Made by a program: the position numbers and the translations under genes
The notes under the pieces: generated by a model
Told to the model about the DNA's origin: nothing
The model's input: the letters and a program-made list of their open reading frames with translations, nothing else
The model's database searches: none
In this document: one piece after another, positions 35,801-47,188 of the stretch
Position numbering within the stretch: the stretch's first letter is position 1
How the letters are laid out: each line of letters starts with the position of its first letter
DNA from: Hippophae tibetana
Lineage: Eukaryota; Streptophyta; Magnoliopsida; Rosales; Elaeagnaceae
Length of the DNA: 64,000 nt
Reading direction: 5' to 3'
Assembly (NCBI GenBank): GCA_037013495.1
Contig: CM072809.1
Span: 10,552,501-10,616,500 of the forward strand

Positions 35801-36875
35801 CATAAATGACATTAGTTGAGGATAATTAGGAATCTGGTAATGATAAAATAAAAAAATAAATATAATAATTTAAAAAAAACGCAAATTCCTCACTATGTTT
35901 TTAAAACAACAATAAATAAAATTAGTAAAAAATAACACATTATTTACTTCTAGATTAATGTATAATTTTTTATTATAAATTTGTGTAACTCAAATGACAT
36001 AACATAATTTGATTTAATAATACAGCTAAGCCTATAAAACTACATCAATTAAATTTGTACCAGATTAATTATATTTATGATTTTTTGTTACGTATAATGG
36101 TGTTCCTAATTTGTAGGAAATACAGTTGATGATTTGATCCGTACAATCTGAGCTCTTTGTGTTTCTTAATCAAAGTTACATCCTAAGGATAAGATTATTA
36201 AAATCACTTTCAAATTACAAATTGTAATTCAAGTGAGTCTCAATGCATTATTTTTATTATTATATTAGTAAGTGATGGCAGCAACCTAAACTGATGTTCT
36301 TGTAGTTTTATTCAGGAATGACAAATCTACCCCGCAAATTTAGCATTGATTAAGGCAGCAAATCCGTAAAAATTAAAAATACACCAGATGTCATCTATTT
36401 TTAGGACACTTACGTCATTTTCAAATAAGTTGTCGTATAGACTAATCTAGAGCGAGAAGAATACGCTGTGCTAATTCAAGTTAGGCTTTGCTCATGTGAA
36501 CATAGTAAAGTGGCCGTATGTACTAATGCAGAGCAAGAAGAATTTGCTCATGCTAAATTAAAATGGAAAATTATAATTTGGATTAATAAAGATATTTTGA
36601 TATTATAAAAACTAAATAAATATCTAAATGCATGCACTATTTATATAGAAACCAAAATGGAGAACTTTATTAATGAATGAAGAATGATGATGCACTTAAT
36701 CTCTTCTCTACAAGTCTTTTAAGTTTTAGGTAGTTTTAAGTGGTCTAAGTTTATAAAATTAATATTTTAGTATTGTAATTTAATTTAATCTAATCTAATA
36801 ATTTTAAATTTTGGTTTTTGAAAAGTAATATTCTTAAAAATATATAAAAAAAAATTCTTTAAATGAATGTACATG

Positions 36876-36909
<34 letters not shown>

Positions 36910-38194
36910 GTGACATATACATATCTATTTAACAAAAATATGATATTTAAAAAAAACAATTATTATGAAAATATTATTTAATTAGTTATGTGATTAATTG
37001 ACTTAAAGTACAGAGTTGTATAAAAAAAAATTAAAATTTTAACGCTTAAATATATCGAATAATTAAATAAAAAAGTAATAAAACTAGTGTAAGTTTAAGT
37101 GTTTAAGTGATTAACAGAGTAAAAAACCACCGACACTTGCTCACTAAGAGATAAGAACGAGAAAATCAAGCTAATAAAGGAATTATAAATTATAATCCAA
37201 GACAAGAAAAGACTTTATAATGAATGTGTTAGCATAACTTTGAAATTAATTAAATTACCAAATTTCCAGCGAGCTTGAACCAAAGCAATATCTGAATTGT
37301 GGACCAAGAAAGGAATGGCTCGTTTGAGAAAGTCAGGTTCTGGTCTGAAATCAGCATCGAAAATGGCTACATACTCACAATGCTTCACATAAATTCGCTT
37401 AAGACCTTCTTTAAGAGCACCAGCTTTATAACCTTTTCTGTTTTCTCTGATTTGATATCTTATATCGATGCCTTTGTTTGCCCATCTCTCACACTCCATT
37501 TCCACCATTTGCTACAACAAAACAAAACCCATCTTCTAAATTTTGGCGATTATATTCAACATAGCTTCAAATCAGAAATATAATGAAATATAATTAGATT
37601 GGTAGTTTTAGTTTGTGAGTATAATACACACACACACACACACCTTGATTGAAGGGTCAGTTGAATCATCAAGGACTTGAATCACTAGACGATCCGACGG
37701 CCATGAAAGTCCACAAGCAGCCCCAATTGAGATCTTATAAACCTGACCCAAACAACCAAGAAACTCATTCATTTAGGCTTTCTCCAAAACCCAGAAAAGA
37801 AATAATCTAAAAAGGAAAAAAAAACAGGGAAAGTAGCTGAAACCAAAAGCCTTGCCTCTTTTTCATTGAACATTGGGATTTGAACCAGAACAACAGGGAA
37901 ATTAGAACCGCCCATTTCAACATCTTCTTCAATGGGCTCATAGTTGTATCGTTTTTCTGGTTTTTTCCAGAAAAGTTTAATAAGAATGATGACAATACCC
38001 ATATAAACCCTCTCCATAAAGAGCATGAGTGACATAGCTAAGCAAATATAAACCCCAAGGGTCAGCAAAGGGACAATCAATGGCGCTTTGATAAGTTCCC
38101 AAATCACAAAAATCTGACCCGCAATGTCAAACCCAGTTTGAACTTGGAACGATTCTGGAATTAGAATCTTCGTTGTTGAACTCTCAGTAGTCAT
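29869..38194 (-). CDS. CSLA: Cellulose synthase-like A (glucomannan 4-beta-mannosyltransferase), nine exons, in-frame TGA in exon 5
   Basis: This is a Golgi GT2-family membrane enzyme that polymerises mannan/glucomannan from GDP-sugars. Exons on the minus strand are 38194-37856, 37742-37644, 37511-37259, 34394-34284, 32503-32367, 32248-32135, 32031-31832, 31709-31488 and 30028-29869; phases agree throughout, giving 544 codons plus stop, normal for CslA. Visible features are an N-terminal membrane segment ([19 protein letters not shown]), DDSTD (exon 2), DADF as the DxD motif (exon 3), TVEDMD (exon 5), QQHRW as QxxRW (exon 6), C-terminal membrane helices and the family ending GYVGTIIPS. Intron 1 has a GC donor (GAG|GCAAGG). 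In exon 5, codon 273 is TGA (32489-32487) where the family has Trp in GTAGVWRIAA; a product ending there would lack the TVED aspartate and QxxRW. Probably a recent pseudogene or null allele; sequencing error is the alternative. Confidence 0.93.
31165..31430. mobile_element. MITE in the last CslA intron
   Basis: The two halves are inverted: TTTCAATTTAATC near 31193 and ATGGTCCAAAATT near 31210 are answered by AATTTTGGACCAAATTGAATAAATTG around 31342-31367. No coding capacity and no clear target duplication. It lies between CslA exons 8 and 9. Confidence 0.55.
32902..33948. mobile_element. Non-autonomous hAT-like element in CslA intron 4
   Basis: The left end CAGTGGGGAGCC and the right end, whose complement reads CAGGGACGGATC, form short inverted repeats of the CAGNGGNG type seen in hAT elements. 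The flanks CATGTCAT (32894-32901) and CATGTAAT (33949-33956) are an 8-bp target duplication with one change, the size expected for hAT. The interior of about 1 kb is AT-rich with no transposase. Confidence 0.75.
34520..35255. repeat. Pair of direct repeats, about 165 bp, in CslA intron 3
   Basis: Copy 1 (about 34520-34680) and copy 2 (about 35092-35255) share TTAAAAACAATAATTTTCTT, AATTATTTTTTAA and TATAATTAAATGCT at matching offsets, with roughly 85 percent identity by eye. Between them, 34690-35090 holds a hairpin-rich block around 34945 (ATATGGTTATC, then complementary ATAACCATATTC). Confidence 0.7.
36877..36906. repeat. (TA)n microsatellite
   Basis: A perfect TA run within CslA intron 3. 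Much of 35260-37250 is AT-rich intron with nothing else recognisable. Confidence 0.9.
37622..37643. repeat. (CA)n microsatellite at a CslA splice donor
   Basis: An ACACACAC run on the plus strand gives GTGTGTGTG on the minus strand, directly forming the donor (AAG|GTGTGTG) of CslA intron 2. Confidence 0.9.
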
Positions 38195-40357
38195 TCCTCT
38201 TTCTCTTTACAAAACAGGAAAAACAAGGGAATGAGAAAACCAATTGAGATTTTTTTCTCAAATACAATACGACCAGATCTCTACTCTCACTTTCTTTTGA
38301 ATTATACAGAATGAGGAAAAATTGAAAGTGGGTTGTATTTGAAAGTCGAATAAATTATCTATAATGGAAAGAAACTGGAAGTCAAAAAGTCCCGGAACCT
38401 TGATTTCTGAGAAAATTCATATCTTCCCACTTCACAGAGATGGAAAGTTTATAAAACTTTCGATAATCTAATACTCATTAGTTGTGCCAACGAATATTCT
38501 TCTTTTTGCTTCCAAAATGAAGTAGAGACTGAGTAGTACTTACTACCGAGGAAGTGAGAGAGAAGTCTGAGAGTTAGAATGAGAAAGCATATCATAGGGA
38601 TAAATTTAGAATTACAATAGGCTTTTATAATCAGTTTTGGTCTAATTGGATTTTGTATTATTATTTTTTTATAAAGATTTTTTGCATTTATTTTAAGAAA
38701 CCCAATTTTTTTAATTTTATTGAACTTTCTTTCATGATATAAAATGATTAAACGAAAAATAGCTACTTAAATGTCTTTTTTTTTAAAATGTACGATAACT
38801 TTTAATTTTTCTAAAATGCACTATAAGTTTTTTTAATTTATTTTTAAGACGCATTTATTTTATATTAATTATTTTAATTTAGTTATTATTTATACATAAA
38901 ATTCATATATATCATCATATATAAATGTTAAGTTTATCGTTTATAAAAGTAACGAAGATTTGTTGGTTTTTGAAAGAAAAATATTTTTATGTTGATAAAT
39001 TTTTATCTTATTTATGATATTATATTATTAACAAAAATTTAAGTTGAAAAAATTAACCTAAAATAAATTTATTAATACCTAAAAAATAAACAAAAATTTT
39101 ATAATACGTATTTTTATAAATTGAGGGACAAAATACAAATTTTTAAAAACTATAAGATTCCAATAACTCTAAAGTCTATAACCTAAAGAATTTTTTTTAT
39201 TTTTTTTTGTCTTTTAATCGAAACACTTCATGGCAAACCAACTATTTACATTCAAGGACCAAGAAACCACTCTTTCATAGTAAATACTTATTATAAATGA
39301 TAAATATACAAGAGTCATATTTAGCCTTTGTTGAATAGTATAAATTTTTGAAAAAATTTAGTTATAATTAAGAATGTTTAAATATCTAGCAGGCTTGGAT
39401 AACCATGAGTAACAACGAACTAGTTCAATTTTAATTGGTAAATTTTTGGATTCAATTATTATTTTATTTAAAATATTTTTCATATATGTATAGATAAAAG
39501 TATTTATAAATAAAAATAAAATTAAATATATTAAGTACACATAATATATTATTATTTTTAATATGTAAATATTTTTTATTAAAACTTCATGTTTTTGAAT
39601 AATTTTAAACTAAAAAGATATTAAAATTAAATTTTTGAATTTAAAAAGAATTACTAATATCTTAAAGTGATGATTTTGATTACTAATATAATATAATATT
39701 TTTATTTCAATTTTTGATAAAACATCCTCCAACTCTATATCACCCTATTAATATTCTTAAACATAGTATTAAAATTGTAAATTTTATATGTTGTATAGTG
39801 TCAATACTGAATGAGTGATAAATTTATAAAAATAATATTTATCATTTTTTAAATAACCTAAATTTAAAAAAAAATTAATATAAAATAATTTATAACAAAA
39901 TAACATATGTTTAGATAAACCAAAAAATAATATTAAAAGAAGTGTTAAATGTAATTTAATTTTTATAAAAATTATAAATTTTTATATATGTATATATTTA
40001 AAATTAATTTTAAATATATACCCGTAATTACCGTATAAATCCGCCTCTCAACAATCATGAAGGAATCCCACCCTACTGAATGAGCTTTGCTTTGGAGTGA
40101 CACCTAATTATGGTGCTCCATAACATTTGGTTGTTTGAATACACCACTTCACTTATGTCATTCATTATGTGCATGATTATATTTACCTAACTCATCCTTC
40201 AAATTCATTGGAAAAAAAAAACGTTACGTGGCTGAATTAATCAAGTTGTTTTACTCACCCATTCAACATGTAATAAAAGAAATAATAAATAAGAATTTAT
40301 ATTTAATAATAAAAATTATAAAAATAATATATTTAATAATTAAAATAAATATTTTTA

Positions 40358-40397
<40 letters not shown>

Positions 40398-40535
40398 TAA
40401 CTTTAAATCTAATCCTTTAAAATTTAATATTTTGTATCTATAATTATGTTATAACAATCAATGAATAAAAAATTATTAATAAATCAGTATTTTTATTTTC
40501 TGTAAAATGTACTGAAATCGTATTGATCACTAGTA
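38195..40535. other. CslA upstream region and AT-rich intergenic DNA
   Basis: The first 400 bases upstream of the CslA start codon (38195-38600) are more complex than the rest and must contain the leader and promoter; I cannot fix a TATA box with confidence. From 38640 onward it is AT-rich with short, low-complexity frames. A (TA)n run lies at about 40363-40391. Confidence 0.5.
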
Positions 40536-40850
40536 CATAAAGAGCATTAGAGCATGACTGACATAGCTAAGCAAATATAAATCCCAAAGGTCGGCAAGGG
40601 ACAAACAATGCCGCTTTGGTTAGTTCCCAGATTATAAAAAATGACTGCAATGTCAAATCCAGTCTGAACTTGGAATGATTCTGGAATTATATTATAATTT
40701 ATGGCATAATAAAATATGCTCTTAAATTTTAGTAATCTTTATAAAAAATAAACCAAAATTTGAAACCTGCTAAGCCGGTTTATACAGAATCTCCGTTGTT
40801 GAACTCCCGGTAGCCATTCCTCTAATGTTAATTATGCCAACGAACGGGAC
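40536..40850 (-). pseudogene. Stray duplicated fragment of CslA exon 1
   Basis: 40536-40690 and 40790-40823 match CslA exon 1 and its start region (38014-38200), for example GACATAGCTAAGCAAATATAA and GTTGTTGAACTC. The similarity runs on into the leader (ATGCCAACGAA near 40835, against GTGCCAACGAA near 38490). About 100 unrelated AT-rich bases split the copy. Small gaps break the frame and no other CslA exon lies nearby, so this is a dead partial duplicate about 2.4 kb upstream of the parent gene, in the same orientation. Confidence 0.9.
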
Positions 40851-43800
40851 AGAATCGTAAAAATATTTTGAGAGTGTTAAAAGAATAATTTTATTATATA
40901 AAATAAAAAAATTATATTTAAATATTTAAGAATAAAAAATATACCATTATATTGATTTGGTAAAAGATTAAAAATTATAATAGATTTTTCTTAATTAAAA
41001 ACAAATTTTATGTTAGGTTAGAAGAGAAACATAAATTTAACACATTATAATTTATAATAAAAATAAAAATATAATAATTTAATAAATATTAACCTCATCT
41101 ATAAAGTAAAACTAAAAGAAATATATTAAAATATAAAAAATAAAATTTGATTTAAGATTTTAAGTTTGAGAGTAAATTTAAAATAAAATACAATAATTAT
41201 AATTTTTTTTTGTATATGTGTTTTCTTGAACTATTAAAATAATAAAACGAAGATTAACTTTTTAAAAGTTTTTTTAGTCAATAATTTAAAAACTGTTTTA
41301 CATATTTAAAAATAATTAATATATTTGATTATAATTTTTAAAAAGTAAATAAACTTTAAAAACGAAAATGAAAAACATCTGATACATATTTCCATTCTCT
41401 TTTGAAAACACGGAAAACTTGTTTTTCGAAAATGCGAAAGCTAAGATATGTTGCTTTCTATTTTGACAATTTGTAATTTATGTTGCTTTAGTTTAGGTAA
41501 ATATTAATGAAATTAAGAATATAATTAATATTAAAAATATAATAGATATTTTATAAATTTTATTGTAGCAACTAGCAATAACAAAGTTGTGATAACATTA
41601 TTATTTATTTTAATTTGACCTCATTTTAAAAATCTTCAATATTGTCATAGTTTTTATTATTTTATTATTTTTAATAATTATACAAACTTATATATATATA
41701 TAATTAGTGATGTCCAGTACTTTTATTAAAATATTAATTTAACCATTTTATTTATCATATTCTACATATTTAACAAAGTGGTTAAATAAATTTTACTTGC
41801 AACAAAAATGACTAAATATTACTAACTTAATAATCTAAAATTCATAACCAATTATCCATATATATAATTTTTAAAAACATATATTTATGTTATATATAAA
41901 AATAGAAAAAAGTATATATATATATATATTATCATTTATTAATTTATATCATTTAAAATTCATAATTTTAAATATGAATATTTCACACTAACAATAATTT
42001 CTAATAATAATTTTTTCAAACATGACCGAAAATATATTTTTATGTATTTTGTTCTTTATAATAGTTTTTAAAAATAATGTCCAACAACTCTTTTTTTAAA
42101 ATTTATAGAAAATTGATTTTTAATAATGATTTCAAAACAATTTTTAAAAATGTTTTCAAGTTAAGTGGTTAAATAAACCATCTCTTAATTTTTAAAAATA
42201 AAGAAAAATATTGTATAAGTTTTTTTGTTTAACCATCAAATGTTTTTTTAATCATTTTATTCTTGAAAAATATGTAATGAAAATATAAAGTCAAATTTAC
42301 ATTTTATGTTAAATACAAATAAATAACATATATAATACATTTATATTTATATTTTCCAGTAAATATACATATATAAAATGAAGTAATTATTTTGATTAAA
42401 CTTAAATAAAAATATCATCTTCTAATGTCTTACTTGATATATTAGACAATAAAAACATCTCGTTTAAGTTTTGTTAAAATTTGAAAGAATTTAAAAAAAT
42501 GAATAATATTTTTAATTAAATATTAATTTTTTATGTATGTATTTATTGAAAAATATAAACATACATATAAAACATTTTTATTCTGATATTTAACGAAAAA
42601 TTTAATAAAAATTAACTTTATCTTTACCCAACATATTTTTCACAAATAAATGAACTTAAATAATATTTTTTATAAATAGAAAAACTTAAAAATATATTTT
42701 TAACCCTAACTTACTAAACAATACCTTTGTTCTAAACAAAATGAATCATAAGTGCACTTCACGCTTTTTAAAAATTTGTACATTAATTCATAATTTTTGA
42801 AAGCTGTATTATAAGAATTTTATTTGTTTCTAAACTACATATAAGTTTATTTACACTAATTATTTTAAGTTAGCTATTATTTAGATATATAAAAGGTAAA
42901 TTTAACATTAATAAAAATAACAAAGATTTTTTTACTTTTAAGAGAAAAAGAAATAGTTTTATATTAAAAAATAATCTCTTATTTATGATATCACGTTACT
43001 TTTACATATTAAAATAATAAATAAGATGTTTATAGTTAATTTTTTTTTAAGTCTTTCTATTGAAATCCTCGTGGCTTTTTTCGGCTGTTTGAAAGTTGAA
43101 ACCCAAATGATTTGGGTTGGGAATAATTCAAACTAGTTGGTTTAAGACAAACCCAATTTAATTGGTTTAAGTTAGGTTTTATAGATTTATAAATTATTTT
43201 AGCATACAATCTATGTGGTCGGTTCCAAATTATGAAGTTGGTAATTATTAAACCCAATCCAACCATTTATATTATCTAATTAAAAGATATAAATAACACT
43301 AAATATTATTATCGTTCTTATTTTTTTTATTATAATATGTTCTTTAAATTATTTTTAATAAACAATAACAAAATATTATAAATATAATTTTACGTTTAAT
43401 TAATATAAATAATTTTTTTAATATAATTTGACAGAAACGATACAACTCGATTAATAAATAATTGATCAGGTTAAGTTTTTCATCATTTTAACATTTTTCA
43501 TCCTTTTCCGTATAGTTAATGTTTTTCTAATAATAAATAGTTAAAAAACTTAATTACAAATTTTTTGAATCTGATTTTATACATAAATAGTATCGAATAT
43601 AATTTTTTTTTAAGATCTCTTTAATAGCAGAACATTTTATATATCAAATACTAACAATTATAAATTATTCTTATATTTGAAATCATTACTTTAGAAGACA
43701 ACAATAATTATTCTCAAACTGTTAACACTAAAACTAAAATAATAAGATTTGAAAACATTAAAATTATTTAAATTGAACAATAAATTCTATTCTCAATTAT

Positions 43801-46800
43801 TTAACATGAAGATGCTCTTATATTACTTATTATAACAAATAACCTTTAGTGAAAATTATTAATTAAAAATAAAATAAAAACATTTACATTATATCATCAA
43901 AAATAAAAAATAAATATGTAAAAATATAACTGAATCCATAATCTTAATTAATTATGCAGCTAAGTCATTGGTCTTTAAGATATATATGTTTTCTTAAGAA
44001 CCATATAGTTTTCTATCTATTCTCTCTCACCTCTCCCACAATACGATATCGTATAAATACAAAAATAATATGTAATATGTGTGATTTTGTAGATCATAAA
44101 CACTCTGTATAGTTAATAATTAATATATATATATAAACCTATTATTAAAAATAGACATTAATCTTAATTCAATATTATGCATACATTTTATTAGATATAT
44201 TAAAACCCAAATTATTTAAACATTAATAATCTACTATATATAATTATTTACTTATAATCTATCATTCGATTAAGGATTTAATAGATCTTTATTTAATTAA
44301 TTTAAAACTTGCTACATCATAAAAAATCATTAATAAATTACAATAATATTGGAATATAATTATTTAAAGATATAGATATTAAAAATATAAATATTTAAAT
44401 TAATATGTGATTCATAAAAAAAATATTTATTAATTTTCAATTTTGTCATCTTTAGTTTTAATTGTTATGTTTGAACTATTAATACAATTTAATTTTGAAA
44501 AATAAGTAATTTCACTTTTTTTTTCAAAGAATAAAAATATAAATTAGTTATTGCGATTGACAGCTACAATTATTAAATTAAATTAATTGCGATAATATTA
44601 GATGAACTAATTATAAGATATTCCTTTTCATTTTTATCCTTCTGCATGATACTCTTTTTTTACTTTTTGATGTGAGGAAAGGGGAATGTTACAGGGACCC
44701 TCATTAATATATTCATATTTTATATATATTAAAAAAAAATTTAATATTTTAATTTAAATATTAATATCATTTTATTCTTTTTAAATAAAAATTAATTTTT
44801 TATTCAATGTACTTTTTGATCTTTTAATAAAATATATATTAAAAAATATAACTAAAGTTAAAAAAATATTTTTTTATAAAAGATAAATTTAAATACTTCA
44901 TATTAAAGTTACAAAGAAAATTAAAATCTTTCGCATTTTAAAAAATAAATAATATAAATAAGTATTAAAAAAATTAAATAAGTATAAAATTAACGATTTT
45001 GATCCGATTCACGTCCCTAATTATTAATATAAATTAAAATTGATGAATAATATAATAATAAGACAAATATCTTTAAAATTAAAATCATAAATTTAAACTA
45101 TATTAAAAATATATTTAATTTAAAAAAATTCTTTTACGTGTGACTAAAAAAAAGTATAAAATATTAACTTATAGAATATTATTTTATTTAATTTTCTTTT
45201 GCATTCATGTTATTTTCTTTTTGCTAAGGCATGTTATCTTAAAAAGACAACCTTATTTATAAGTTAATCTTTTATTAAATTTTAAATAATAATTTTAATA
45301 TTAAACTAGGTGGTATCTATCAATATTTATAAATTGTTTTTTTATTTTTGATTTATAGTGAGTAAGTAAAGTTTTTCACCATAATACATGGTAACTGCTT
45401 TATTTGTTTCTTTGTATTGGCAGACTCACATTTTTCGATATTTTTTTTAAAGTAGGGTAGGTTGCCAATTAACATGCACATTTTCCAATGTATGTTTTAA
45501 ATTGCATTTCTTTACAATACATTTTCCCCTTTTTTTCTCATTTCAATTTTAGTTTCATATTTTAATTACATAATATTATTAAATCAATTTTTCATCTAAT
45601 TAATATTAAATATATAAATTATTAACTAATCCTAAATTTGAAACCAATAGATTTTTTTCCCTTTAAAATATTTGAAGTATATGCTCTAATTTTCCACTTC
45701 CACTTATCATAACATAATTAATATAAAAAAGAAAAAATACACTTAAATCACATTTTTGTACTATATATTAAATAAATTAAATATAATTATATTAGATTTA
45801 ATTTATACAATATTTAATGACAAGTTTGTGTAATATAATCATACAAAATTGATTATAAATATTTTAATAAAATAATTTATATTTTAAATAATTTTTATTA
45901 TAAAATTTATTTAAATCAATATTTCATTTATTTTTACATTTTATTATATTTTAAAATAAATAAAATATTATTTTTAATTTAAAATCAAAAAAAAAATAAT
46001 AATACATAATTTTATAATTAAAAATTCAAACAAACTAAGTTAATTATCCAATACTGTTTAAATTCACTCTTCTTAATAGCATTAAATTTCCAAGTAACTA
46101 TATTATTTTTATATTATATGATATAGTCTTATTTTACGATTATAAACATAAATATACAAAAATTATAAACTTAAAATCTTTACTACTATTCAACAAACAT
46201 ATCATTAGTTAGTAGTGGCAGCTTTGGTGTAAATTGATATATTTTTGCCTAAGATCATAGAATGATAAATTTATCTTATAATTAATGACTCTCTAATTCA
46301 ACTCAGCGGCTGAACTATGTTTATGATGGAGAATGTTTATACACAACCAATTGAGTATGTTTAATCAATCATGTTTACTCTTTCGGAGAGTTGATTATAA
46401 ATGGCAGTAAAAGTTACTTTATTAAAATTAATGAATTAGAGATAATATAAATTTATTATTTTATTAAAATGATTAGTAAAATTTATTACAAAGATTTATA
46501 TCAAATTTTTAAGAGTAAAATTAATATTTTATAAATTTTATTTTATTTTATCAAAAACAACAAAAACATATATTTAAAAAATTCTTTTTATAGTTTATCA
46601 TAATAAGATCTTTTTAATATTTAGTTATTATTTCAAACTATGAATTATTCAATTTTTTATAAAAAAATGTTAAAATATTTATTTATGTTATTTTTGTTAA
46701 AATAAAATAAATTTTGTATAAAATATAAATTTTACCCTTATCACATTAGATTTAGATGATATTTTAACAAGCTTTGGCTACCCTTTGTCACGTAACGGTT

Positions 46801-47188
46801 TTAATTACAACCTTCTTCCAATAAACACAAAACTACTTATGGAATCATCAATAACTTTGAATGTCAAAGTTGTGATTAATATATTAGTTTTACTGTAAGA
46901 TTATTCACTCCTTTACTTCAAGTAAGGTTCAAATCATACAATTATTATTTCATCCAAAAAAAAAATTAAAAAATTACATCAAATAACACCCTTAAAACAA
47001 AGTTACAACAAGATTCAATACATAAAAATTAAACATTAAACGGATCTAATTAGTTAAAGTTCAACTTACATCTAACTAGACTAAGTCAAACTTAAAAAAA
47101 TTAACTTTGCATGGCAAAATTTTAATGAAGAGACAAAATGATGTGGATTCTGTCACTATAATGAAGAGCCAAAATGATGTGAATTCTG
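40851..47188. other. Long AT-rich gene-free stretch
   Basis: About 6.3 kb of very AT-rich DNA. I see no exon, RNA gene or clear transposon end. At 43070-43262 repeated AACCCAA/TTGGGTT motifs suggest an old repeat with inverted halves (CCCAAATGATTTGGG near 43102). A (TA)n run lies at about 41918-41930. Confidence 0.6.
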
